From a virus, in the IMG/VR virus record IMGVR_UViG_3300002228_000012, positions 1-34,183 of that record: 34,183 bases of DNA; one strand, given 5' to 3'. How positions within the stretch are numbered: position 1 is the stretch's first letter; each line of letters begins with the position of its first letter. Below, piece by piece: positions 7,190-13,410 of the stretch. The notes below the pieces were generated by a model that worked only from the letters and a program-made list of their open reading frames with translations, did not search any database and was not told the DNA's origin. The translations under genes and the position numbers were made by a program.

Positions 7190-7217
7190 ATAATAGGAAG
7201 GCTACAAATAATTGCAA
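7190..7217 (-). promoter_or_regulatory. Leftward promoter of the small-gene block
   Basis: On the minus strand TTGCAA (7217-7212) and TATTAT (7195-7190) are separated by 16 bases. The expected start of transcription is at about 7183, the first base of the regulator's ATG. This would give a leaderless message. Confidence 0.45.
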
Positions 7218-7224
7218 TAGGGTA

Positions 7225-7253
7225 TTGACGTGGCCACAACGTGGCATTATGTT
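7225..7253 (+). promoter_or_regulatory. Rightward promoter with operator-like repeats
   Basis: TTGACG (7225-7230) and TATGTT (7248-7253) are separated by 17 bases. Between and overlapping them are two direct ACGTGGC copies (7228-7234 and 7239-7245), and CCAC-AAC-GTGG forms an inverted repeat. A repressor bound here would block the promoter; the ribbon-helix-helix protein is the obvious candidate. Confidence 0.5.
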
Positions 7254-7285
7254 TGGAGCATCAACCAAACGAGAGGAACAGACAG

Positions 7286-7471
7286 ATGAATGCCATAACA
7301 TTAGCCCTTCGCGAAAAAGACCTGACAGTCGGCCAAGTTCAGCAAATTGCTGAAACGGCAGCCGCGCGGATGGATTGCGAAGGCGATGATGTTCTGGCTG
7401 CTGCACTGATCGAGTTGGAACTGAGGATGCCAGAAAGCGCATTCATCCAATATCTGGGTCGGTTTGAATAG
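7286..7471 (+). CDS. Small acidic protein, first gene of the right accessory operon
   Basis: A 61-residue protein from ATG 7286, preceded by GAGAGGA. It is helical and acidic (TLALREKDLTVGQVQQIAETAAARM, then DVLAAALIELELRM). It lies about 30 bases downstream of the predicted promoter, so it should be the first product made after that promoter opens. No family is recognised. The good ribosome binding site and position support the call. Confidence 0.6.
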   Translation: MNAITLALREKDLTVGQVQQIAETAAARMDCEGDDVLAAALIELELRMPESAFIQYLGRFE

Positions 7472-7488
7472 CCCCGAAAGGATTGAAA

Positions 7489-7782
7489 ATGACGACGACA
7501 TTAGTTGAACCCAAAGCCCGCGGGTTAGCTGCGGCCCTGCAATACCTGAAGGAATGGGAAGGGCCGGAGTTCACCATCGCCGATGCGCTGGAGCTTTACG
7601 TGGTGGATGAAGAGGAACTCTTTCTGAGGGAAGACATGCACCAATGCGAACAGTGCGGCGGGCGCTTTGTTGATCGGCTGCCCCGCGGACTGTGCGAGCC
7701 CTGCGCAGTTGCCGTCGATGAATGGGACCGTCAAACCCGGCAGCCGGGCGTCTATGGGCACGCCAGCGGGAGGACGTTATGA
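7489..7782 (+). CDS. Small zinc-ribbon-like protein
   Basis: A 97-residue protein from ATG 7489. After a helical region comes CEQCGGRFVDRLPRGLCEPC, two CxxC knuckles 14 residues apart, as in a small zinc ribbon. The final 30 residues are polar. Such proteins are common in phage accessory regions and may bind nucleic acid or protein. The stop overlaps the next start (ATGA). The function is unknown. Confidence 0.65.
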   Translation: MTTTLVEPKARGLAAALQYLKEWEGPEFTIADALELYVVDEEELFLREDMHQCEQCGGRFVDRLPRGLCEPCAVAVDEWDRQTRQPGVYGHASGRTL

Positions 7783-8018
7783 GTGTCAAGATAACGCTGG
7801 CGTGTGACGGGTGCTTCAAGGAAAGCGGGCCTCACATGCTGCCTCACCGCGAGTTCAAGTCGTTTGATGGCCGGGGGTATGGGTTCGGTGTTTGGACCGA
7901 CCCAGGGCTGCACGATGTGCCAATCCCCGCGGCCTGGGTTATGTCGGACCCTTATACGGGATGCACCTACTGCCCCGATTGCTGGGCTGAAATCACTGCC
8001 GATGAGGAAAAGCCATGA
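7779..8018 (+). CDS. Small cysteine-rich, probably zinc-binding protein
   Basis: A 79-residue protein beginning in the ATGA overlap. It has a CDGC near the N-terminus and CTYCPDC near the C-terminus, enough ligands for one zinc site joining the two ends. Between them lies a glycine- and aromatic-rich stretch (GRGYGFGVW). The family is not recognised. Its neighbours on both sides also carry cysteine pairs, giving a run of three probable zinc proteins. Confidence 0.65.
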   Translation: MSVKITLACDGCFKESGPHMLPHREFKSFDGRGYGFGVWTDPGLHDVPIPAAWVMSDPYTGCTYCPDCWAEITADEEKP

Positions 8019-8401
8019 AAATATGGTGTTGCGGCTGCGAATGCGAAGTTGACGCGCGGTTGGCCGATGGCGCAGAGATATACCCGCACCGCAAAGACCT
8101 AGCCGCCCTGCCGTTTTGGCGCTGCGATACGTGCCGCAATTTCGTCGGCTGCCACCACAAAACGAAAGAGCCGACCAAGCCCTTGGGTGTTATCCCTACG
8201 CCGGAAATCAAAGCCGCTCGCCAGCACATTCACCGCATACTTGACCCCATTTGGAAAAGTGGCCGGGTGAGGCGCGGCACGGTGTATGCCAGAATAGCGA
8301 ACCACATGGGCTGGAACGAATACCACACCGCCGAACTTCGATCATTGGCAGACGCCCGCAAGGTTTATGCTTTTGTCCTAACCATGAGGAACCAACCATG
8401 A
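8015..8401 (+). CDS. DUF3268-type zinc-finger-containing phage protein
   Basis: A 128-residue protein. The N-terminus has CCGCEC and later CDTCRNFVGCH, followed by PLGVIPTPEIKAAR, then HRILDPIWKSG and a helical C-terminus (VYARIANHMG). This order of cysteine pairs, VGCH, PLG and the DPIWK helix matches the DUF3268 zinc-finger-containing domain common in phages and prophages. No biochemical role is established. It starts and ends in ATGA overlaps within the accessory operon. Confidence 0.78.
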   Translation: MKIWCCGCECEVDARLADGAEIYPHRKDLAALPFWRCDTCRNFVGCHHKTKEPTKPLGVIPTPEIKAARQHIHRILDPIWKSGRVRRGTVYARIANHMGWNEYHTAELRSLADARKVYAFVLTMRNQP

Positions 8402-8631
8402 AAACCACGATCAAACACGGGCTGCTAGCCGCAGCCTTCACCGCGCCCCTGGGTGCAGCGGCCATTTCGAAGCACGGGCAGGAGTGGCGGCACGCGCTCC
8501 ACTACGCGCCTGACTTCTTGGCTGGCTTTGCTGGTATGGCTGTCATCGTGGCGGCTTTTGTTGGTGTGCTTGGGGCCGCTTGCCTGGGCATGCAGTGGGG
8601 ATACAACAAACTTCTAGGAGATGACGCATGA
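8398..8631 (+). CDS. Small membrane protein, unknown function
   Basis: A 77-residue protein starting in the ATGA overlap. A short hydrophobic N-terminus (GLLAAAFTAPLGAAAI) is followed by a polar segment and then a strong membrane stretch (FLAGFAGMAVIVAAFVGVLGAACLG). This suggests one or two membrane spans. A holin-like role cannot be excluded, but it lies in the early-type rightward operon, which argues against a lysis function. Its start and stop are both coupled to neighbours. Confidence 0.6.
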   Translation: MKTTIKHGLLAAAFTAPLGAAAISKHGQEWRHALHYAPDFLAGFAGMAVIVAAFVGVLGAACLGMQWGYNKLLGDDA

Positions 8632-9041
8632 CCGTGTATTTGCTTGACGAGCCGTTTGAGACCAAAGTCGGCAACGTCGAAAAGCCGGTTGTTGTTGTCG
8701 CTTATGACAGCGAGACAGAGCATTTTTGGTTTGGTCGATCCAATGATTGGCACTGCGGAAGCGCCATTGTCGGTTTCTTCAATCCTCCGCCCCCGATCCC
8801 CGCCGCCGCGCGCAAGCCGAAGGTTGGGGAGGTGTGGATGGCCGAAGATTATGGGGCTTGCTTGCTCCTCGATTGGAGCGCTTTGTCAGATTGCTGGCAG
8901 GCATCCAAGACGCCGGGGATGGGCACTGCGTGGTTAACGCGACAGCAACTCATCCGCCCGGCCACACTGGACGAAGCCGAGCCCTTCCGCGAACTTATGG
9001 AGGGCTTGATGCGGTCGCTTGGGGAGAATGGGCATGACTGA
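8628..9041 (+). CDS. Hypothetical protein
   Basis: A 137-residue protein. The first part is beta-rich (VYLLDEPFETKVGN, then VVVVAYDSETEHFWFGRS), followed by a run of prolines and KPKVGEVWMAEDYG, a turn typical of small SH3-like beta barrels. The C-terminus is helical and acidic. No family is recognised with confidence. It begins and ends in overlaps, so it is translated with its neighbours. Confidence 0.6.
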   Translation: MTVYLLDEPFETKVGNVEKPVVVVAYDSETEHFWFGRSNDWHCGSAIVGFFNPPPPIPAAARKPKVGEVWMAEDYGACLLLDWSALSDCWQASKTPGMGTAWLTRQQLIRPATLDEAEPFRELMEGLMRSLGENGHD

Positions 9042-9246
9042 CTGGTGGGCGCGGCAACGGTCGCGAATGTCTGTGTCGCGGGCGTGGGGGTATCACATAA
9101 ACGCGCCACAAATGGCGGCGGGCTACTGCCTGATTGCGCCATGGCTGCACCCGGAAGCGCCGTGGTTGCTTGTCCTAGTCGGGCTGGTGCTATGCGTGCA
9201 GACGCCCTCTATAAATTACAGAATTATGGGGAAGGCTGATGACTGA
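9034..9246 (+). CDS. Small membrane protein, unknown function
   Basis: ATG 9034 gives 70 residues, overlapping the previous stop by 8 bases; the frame is also open from 9019. The N-terminus is basic (WWARQRSRMSVSRAWG) and residues about 35-55 are hydrophobic (WLLVLVGLVLCVQT), consistent with a membrane segment with a cytoplasmic N-terminus. No family is recognised. Confidence 0.5.
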   Translation: MTDWWARQRSRMSVSRAWGYHINAPQMAAGYCLIAPWLHPEAPWLLVLVGLVLCVQTPSINYRIMGKADD

Positions 9247-9562
9247 TAAACTCGTGGAAGCCTGGATCGCATGGTCCGCGAATATGGGCTGGTGGAACCG
9301 AAGCCAGCCAAGCAACGCCTGGAGGATTGGCATGACCAAAGAACAACGCGCCGCACGTGACCGGCTGATTGCCTACGCGCAGCGGCCTGACGTGTACTAC
9401 CCGCCAACGCCGGAGGAATGCCGGACGGCTTATGAACTGATTGAGGCGCTGCATGGCGCGTTGGCAGACATTGATTCCGTTGGCGTTGATTTCGGACACT
9501 ACGAAAGCGCGGCCCGCACCATGCAAGAGCACGCGCAGAAAGCGTTAGGGACAGGCAAATGA
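9239..9562 (+). CDS. Hypothetical protein
   Basis: A 107-residue protein from ATG 9239, overlapping the previous stop. It has an aromatic N-terminus (WIAWSANMGWWNR) and a largely helical remainder (KEQRAARDRLIAYAQ, then EECRTAYELIEALHGALADI). I do not recognise a family. It ends in an ATGA overlap with the next small gene. Confidence 0.6.
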   Translation: MTDKLVEAWIAWSANMGWWNRSQPSNAWRIGMTKEQRAARDRLIAYAQRPDVYYPPTPEECRTAYELIEALHGALADIDSVGVDFGHYESAARTMQEHAQKALGTGK

Positions 9563-9708
9563 ATGACCCATACAAAGACCTGGACCGCGAAATAGACCTC
9601 GGCCACCATGGGCGCGAGGAATCGCGGGAATGGGCAAGGACGCTCATATTCGTCGCCCTGGCCACGGCTGCACTGCTGGCCATTCTCTGGCTTGGCGGCG
9701 CGTTCTAG
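9559..9708 (+). CDS. Very small single-span membrane protein
   Basis: ATG 9559 (in the ATGA overlap) to TAG 9706-9708 encodes 49 residues. A charged N-terminal half (DPYKDLDREIDLGHHGREESR) precedes one membrane span (TLIFVALATAALLAILWL). The coupled start and clear charged-then-hydrophobic design support a real gene. The function is unknown. A 150-base non-coding gap follows. Confidence 0.55.
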   Translation: MNDPYKDLDREIDLGHHGREESREWARTLIFVALATAALLAILWLGGAF

Positions 9709-9720
9709 GCCACACAGAAT

Positions 9721-9801
9721 AGACACCGCAACTCCTTTGGGGGCGGGCCGGAGCGTCCTAAAGCCAGTGCAGCGTGAGTTCAAAGCCGGGATGCGGTGTC
9801 T
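9721..9801 (+). ncRNA. Candidate structured RNA between membrane gene and gapR
   Basis: The 153-base gap before gapR contains a perfect 10-base closing stem, AGACACCGCA (9721-9730) with TGCGGTGTCT (9792-9801). It encloses a second stem, CTTTGGG (9735-9741) with CCTAAAG (9757-9763, one G-T pair). An alternative pairing of CTTTG with CAAAG (9781-9785) is possible. No U tract and no tRNA cloverleaf is present. It could be a small RNA or a 5' leader element controlling gapR. The evidence is folding by eye only. Confidence 0.35.
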
Positions 9802-9861
9802 TGCATTTCCCCCGGCAATGGCTGGCATCTCCGGCACTAACAACGAACGAAGGAAAGACAC

Positions 9862-10101
9862 ATGACACAAGCGAACGGCGCGCAACTGCGCCAATACATC
9901 GAACGCATTGAACACCTGGAAACGGAGAAGGCAGAGATTGCCGACCTTGTGAAAGACATTTTCCAGGAAGCCAAATCTAACGGCTATGACACCAAGGCGA
10001 TGCGGGTTGTGATCCGCAAGCGCAAGATGGATGCCCAAGAGCGGGCCGAACTGGAAAGCATGGAAGCGCTGTATTTTGAAGCGCTGGAGGGGAATGAGTG
10101 A
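9862..10101 (+). CDS. gapR: GapR-like (DUF2312) nucleoid-associated protein
   Basis: A 79-residue protein that covers the whole DUF2312 domain: LRQYIERIEHLETEKAEIAD, then VKDIFQEAKSNGYDTKAMR, VVIRKRKMDAQERAE and a terminal YFEALEG. In Caulobacter, GapR is a helical clamp that binds overtwisted DNA ahead of polymerases and helps topoisomerases and replication. A phage copy could condition phage DNA during replication or compete with the host protein. AAGGAAAG lies before the ATG. The family is typical of alphaproteobacteria and supports the host assignment. Confidence 0.9.
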   Translation: MTQANGAQLRQYIERIEHLETEKAEIADLVKDIFQEAKSNGYDTKAMRVVIRKRKMDAQERAELESMEALYFEALEGNE

Positions 10102-10301
10102 TGGAACGTGTAGAATACCACAAAGCCCTGATTGTCGGCGCGGTGTCGGTCACAAGCGTTTACGCAGGCTTGGGCATCTTGGCTTATTGGCTGGGGTCTT
10201 TTGCCGGGATAGGTCTGCTCGCTGCTGCTGTGGCACTGACAACGCTTGGCGCGCTTGGCATGGGCGGATCAAACGCCAAGATGCACAAGAACCGGGCCTA
10301 A
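10101..10301 (+). CDS. Small membrane protein, unknown function
   Basis: A 66-residue protein from ATG 10101, sharing one base with the gapR stop (TGATG). Two hydrophobic segments (residues about 10-30 and 35-55) with a short glycine turn suggest a helical hairpin in the membrane; the C-terminus is basic (KMHKNRA). It is the last gene of the rightward accessory operon and faces the end of the late operon. No family is recognised. Confidence 0.55.
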   Translation: MERVEYHKALIVGAVSVTSVYAGLGILAYWLGSFAGIGLLAAAVALTTLGALGMGGSNAKMHKNRA

Positions 10302-10374
10302 CCGTTCGTGCCGTCGCGGTCTATGATGGTGTCCAATTCATCCAGGCCGCGGCGGATTTCGGCCATGACGCGCT

Positions 10375-10752
10375 TTAAGGCGTGGTGCAACTCGAAGCTT
10401 TCGACCTGTTGCTCTCTGACCTCGCCAGCCGCTCTACAGAGGCGGCCATCGCGCGGGCCGTCTCTAAGGATTCCCGCTGCAAGTCCATTACCTGAGAAAG
10501 CATCTCCCGCGTATCCTGTAAGTGAGCCGCCTTCCCCGCTTCCACCCGGTCCGCGTAGGATAATGCCAGCGCCTCGATCCGGCGACTGTTCTCGATTATG
10601 ATCTCTTCCATGCGCTTCGCGTGCGCCGCTTCCATCTTGCGGGTTTGATCCTGCGTCTCCGTCTGCCGTGCCCACTGACCCCGGATGAACAGCCAGAGAG
10701 CCGCCACTGCGGCCACGGCTATCGCCATGATAGCTTCGGCGTTTATCGACAT
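10375..10752 (-). CDS. Membrane-anchored coiled-coil protein (possible inner spanin)
   Basis: ATG 10752 gives 125 residues; the longer frame from 10857 begins with an unconvincing cysteine-rich stretch. Residues 8-24 are a membrane anchor (IMAIAVAAVAALWLFIR). Nearly all the rest is charged helix with heptad spacing (residues about 30-110). This is the architecture of inner-membrane spanins and of some phage holin-associated proteins. It is the last gene of the late operon, where lysis genes often lie, and a lipoprotein gene lies about 1.4 kb upstream. The spanin idea is inference from design and position. Confidence 0.6.
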   Translation of the reverse strand: MSINAEAIMAIAVAAVAALWLFIRGQWARQTETQDQTRKMEAAHAKRMEEIIIENSRRIEALALSYADRVEAGKAAHLQDTREMLSQVMDLQRESLETARAMAASVERLARSESNRSKASSCTTP

Positions 10753-10832
10753 TAGGCATAGGACCAAACGACATGAGAGGCTTCCACAAATGTTGCATTG
10801 CGCGCAGTTTGCACGCAGCGCATCATACCACC

Positions 10833-10848
10833 TGTGAAGTATATCACA
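10833..10848. promoter_or_regulatory. CRP/FNR-like palindrome
   Basis: TGTGA-N6-TCACA, a perfect inverted repeat with the spacing of CRP-family sites, lies about 80 bases upstream of the 10752 start in the 126-base gap. On the minus strand it overlaps TGTGATATACT, an extended -10-like sequence. No convincing -35 accompanies it. Confidence 0.3.
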
Positions 10849-10878
10849 CCCATACAATCGTACGCCGCCATTGTGCCG

Positions 10879-12135
10879 CTACCTTTTCAGTTTGGCGACA
10901 ATCGCCGTCAGGTTTGCCAGCCCGACTTCGATCTCCGCAATGATTGCCGCTTGTGGATCGTCTATTACTGGCAACGGCTCTTGTTGATCATCAACCGGCG
11001 TCTCTGGCACAACAATGGGAGCCGGGACCGGAGCCGGGGGAGCCGGGACCGGAGCCGGAACGGAGCCGAGCGGGCGGAAGTCGAAGTTAGCCGGGTCTTT
11101 GTAATGCTTGGCGTAATCCGCTGGCGCAATCTCTCGATTGTGCGCCTGATACTTCGGCACGCTTGGCGCTTCGTTGCCGACAACCTGATTGCCATTGCCC
11201 GCCCGCACGAAGATGCGCAAGCCCTCGCCACGATAGCGCGGGTTGCCGTCAATCACGCGGTTATTCGTCACCCGGCAGCCGATAGCGCCGCCAAGGCCGA
11301 TACCGTGTTTCCATGGCGTGAGCAGCAAAAAGTTGCCGTCAATGGTCCAGTTTTGCGGCGCACCATCGCCCATCCAGATGCCCTGGCCTGCGGAGATAAG
11401 CGGCACGGCGTCCGGGTTGATCGGTCCAGGCTCTGCCGTCCGGCTCCATATTTCGTTCTTTGGATCGTCGCAGGAATAGAACTCATTGCCGACAATCTGC
11501 ACATCGTCCACGGTGTCGGTATAGCTTTTCGACGGCCTGCCCGTGGCCGGGTCAAGCGCGAACGCCTGCACCATGTCGTCATGGTTGCCGTCAACCGCCC
11601 ATGTGTCGGTGACGTAGCAAAGCGCAATGCGCGTGCCGTTCCCGTTCGGGCGGAAGGCGTCACCGGAAATGCCTTTGATCCGCAGGCCCTCAACGCGCGC
11701 GCCAGTGCTGGAATGCTGGGCAACAAAGCCCGTGCGGACCCCGTACATATCCCCGCCGATAAGCTGGCACCCGTGGCCATAGAACATGACCCCGCCCGTG
11801 GCGCGCTGGAGCCAGTCGCGCGCAGTCCACAAATCGCCGTCGCGGCAATCCAGGTCCAAGCCCTGAACGATGCAATCGTCACCGTGCAGGATGATGGCCG
11901 TGGTATTGACGCCAATACCGTTCGGTCGAAGCGTTGGCCGCAGGAACTTGACTTTATTCCACCCGCCGTTGATCCGGGTAAATTGCCCGCCTTCGATGGT
12001 GACGCCAGAGGCAATGGCAGTCCCGCCCGTGAGACTGTCCATGGGGATATTGCCCAGCTTGACGGTATCGCCCGCCCCGGCGTTCCGAAGTGCGCTGTAG
12101 GCGTCGGCCTGTGTAACCGGGGAGAGCGTGCGCAT
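10879..12135 (-). CDS. Beta-helix (pectate-lyase-like) tail spike or depolymerase candidate
   Basis: A 418-residue protein. From about residue 15 to 330 it shows repeating short strands with N/G turns (VTIEGGQFTRI, IVQGLDLDC, RVEGLRIKGI, VQIVGNEFYSC, WTIDGNFLL, CRVTNNRVIDGN). This is the pattern of a right-handed parallel beta helix as in pectate lyases and phage spikes. A proline/alanine linker (residues about 358-376) then leads to a short helical C-terminal tail. It probably binds or cleaves a surface polysaccharide. Catalytic residues cannot be identified by eye. It ends the tail-fibre gene group of the late operon. Confidence 0.7.
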   Translation of the reverse strand: MRTLSPVTQADAYSALRNAGAGDTVKLGNIPMDSLTGGTAIASGVTIEGGQFTRINGGWNKVKFLRPTLRPNGIGVNTTAIILHGDDCIVQGLDLDCRDGDLWTARDWLQRATGGVMFYGHGCQLIGGDMYGVRTGFVAQHSSTGARVEGLRIKGISGDAFRPNGNGTRIALCYVTDTWAVDGNHDDMVQAFALDPATGRPSKSYTDTVDDVQIVGNEFYSCDDPKNEIWSRTAEPGPINPDAVPLISAGQGIWMGDGAPQNWTIDGNFLLLTPWKHGIGLGGAIGCRVTNNRVIDGNPRYRGEGLRIFVRAGNGNQVVGNEAPSVPKYQAHNREIAPADYAKHYKDPANFDFRPLGSVPAPVPAPPAPVPAPIVVPETPVDDQQEPLPVIDDPQAAIIAEIEVGLANLTAIVAKLKR

Positions 12136-12138
12136 GGG

Positions 12139-12405
12139 CTAAAAGTCCTTCTGGCCGTCGCCGTCGCAGTCGAGAGTGAACAGGGCGGGGCTGCCAGAGG
12201 CCAACAATAGCGCGGCGACGGCTTCGGCATTCAGTTTGCGCTCACTGATTGGGAGAGCGCACTCGGCCTGTACCAGTTCCGCCGCCGTGCGAGCGGCATA
12301 GGGGCGGCCCTGATTGATCAAGTCGGTAGCGACCGCGCAGGCCGATAGCCCAAGCACGCCGCCGCCGAGGCAAGCGATGCGCAGGAACTTTGCAAGGTTT
12401 GTCAT
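12139..12405 (-). CDS. Small lipoprotein (possible outer spanin)
   Basis: An 88-residue protein with a classic lipoprotein signal: basic start (TNLAKFLRIA), hydrophobic core and lipobox LSAC, with Cys23 as the predicted lipidated residue. The mature part is about 65 residues, helical, with two more cysteines and an acidic DCDGDGQKDF end. An outer-membrane lipoprotein late in a phage operon is often an outer spanin, but no inner spanin overlaps it. A superinfection-exclusion role is the main alternative. Confidence 0.65.
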   Translation of the reverse strand: MTNLAKFLRIACLGGGVLGLSACAVATDLINQGRPYAARTAAELVQAECALPISERKLNAEAVAALLLASGSPALFTLDCDGDGQKDF

Positions 12406-12424
12406 GGGTATCCTTTCAGTTGCA

Positions 12425-13132
12425 TTACACGCCCCAACGATAACTGATATAGTCGAGCATTAGAAGCCACTCGTTCGCATCGTACGCGCCCTCCCACACG
12501 ATCATTTCACACAGCACGCCGTTCCACTTCTGGAAACCGCCGTCCGATTGCCCTAGGTAGAAATTCCGAAGCGAATTTGACCCCACATCAACAAGGCTGG
12601 CTCCAGGGGCCGCGTCCAAATTCAGGCGAGAAGAGGCTCCGTCGATGTGTAAACAAACCGCATGCAGCAGGTTGTCGGCCGTGCCGAATGACTGGCTTAC
12701 ACCCGCCGCCATGCCGTATAACCCGGTGCCGGAGACATGGGTGATGCTGAAGTTGGTGGCCGCACTCTGGTTATCCAAGATCGTCTTCTGCGATCCAGAC
12801 GTTACCCGTGAGACGATAGCAATGTTCAGCGGCTGCGCATAGATGTTGCCGCTGTCCATAGACAGAAAGCTGGATGTTGTCATGTTGGCGACGGTGAGAG
12901 AGTTGGCGACCCCGTCCCATGTGGGAGCCGACGCCACTAAACCGGTTAGATTGTTGGCATTTCCGCTCTTATCGGTGACCGATAGAATCCTGTTGGAGCC
13001 GTCAATAGTCATCGTCGTGGCATCGGCAAAGTCGTACCAAATGACGGGCGTCAGGTCTGCCGGGGTGAACGGTTGCAGCTGCGTCGGGTTACCGCGCGAA
13101 CTGTAGCCGTAGCCGTAGCCATATCCGGGCAT
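12425..13132 (-). CDS. Lectin-like (concanavalin-fold) virion protein
   Basis: A 235-residue protein. It begins with a GYGYGYGY run, then PFTPADLTPVIWYDFADATTMT and DKSGNANNLTG, the opening of many phage and bacterial LamG/concanavalin-like domains. WNGVLCEMIVWEG near the end is the matching last strand pair. Such domains bind sugars or proteins and occur on phage tail tips and fibres. It lies among the spike genes. The exact sub-family is not resolved. Confidence 0.65.
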   Translation of the reverse strand: MPGYGYGYGYSSRGNPTQLQPFTPADLTPVIWYDFADATTMTIDGSNRILSVTDKSGNANNLTGLVASAPTWDGVANSLTVANMTTSSFLSMDSGNIYAQPLNIAIVSRVTSGSQKTILDNQSAATNFSITHVSGTGLYGMAAGVSQSFGTADNLLHAVCLHIDGASSRLNLDAAPGASLVDVGSNSLRNFYLGQSDGGFQKWNGVLCEMIVWEGAYDANEWLLMLDYISYRWGV

Positions 13133-13135
13133 TGA

Positions 13136-13384
13136 TTACCACCAAGCGATTAGGGTTGCAGTGCCAGCCGTGAACTTGGTTGGACGCCAGTCAATGCGCT
13201 CGCCAGCGGCGAGATTATAGGCGATAGACACTCCCGCGGCATCAACAAGCGTTGCCGTGCCCGCCACATCGCAGCGGATCACAAGCGGCTTGGGATCGAT
13301 TTCGGCGATGGTTGCCGTCAACGTGGCGTGATAGACGCCGGGAGATGTCAGCCCGCGCGCGAAGTTGGAAAAGTCGTCAGACAT
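13136..13384 (-). CDS. Small beta-rich virion protein
   Basis: An 82-residue protein, mostly beta strands (YHATLTATIAEI, LVIRCDVAGTATLVD, GERIDWRPTKFTAGTATLIAWW). The end resembles small spike-base proteins of alphaproteobacterial phages, in which a hydrophobic strand follows a threonine-glycine turn. It sits between the lectin-like and spike genes and is probably a small structural adaptor. The identification is tentative. Confidence 0.5.
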   Translation of the reverse strand: MSDDFSNFARGLTSPGVYHATLTATIAEIDPKPLVIRCDVAGTATLVDAAGVSIAYNLAAGERIDWRPTKFTAGTATLIAWW

Positions 13385-13410
13385 TGGAAAGCCCTTTCTG
13401 GATTAGGCGG

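Noticed and set aside
9721-9801. tRNA-like reading of the structured gap before gapR
   Set aside because: The closing stem is 10 bases and the GAGTTCAAAG segment has no pairing stem as a T arm; no cloverleaf can be drawn.
10298-10366. 22-codon frame on the minus strand after the coiled-coil gene
   Set aside because: It reads like a helix (MAEIRRGLDELDTIIDRDG), but it is very short, lacks a ribosome binding site, and overlaps the end of the opposite gene; not supported enough to list.
10798-12210. 470-codon plus-strand open frame opposite the beta-helix gene
   Set aside because: The sequence is arginine/alanine/valine-rich shadow with no protein pattern; the minus-strand frame has clear beta-helix repeats.
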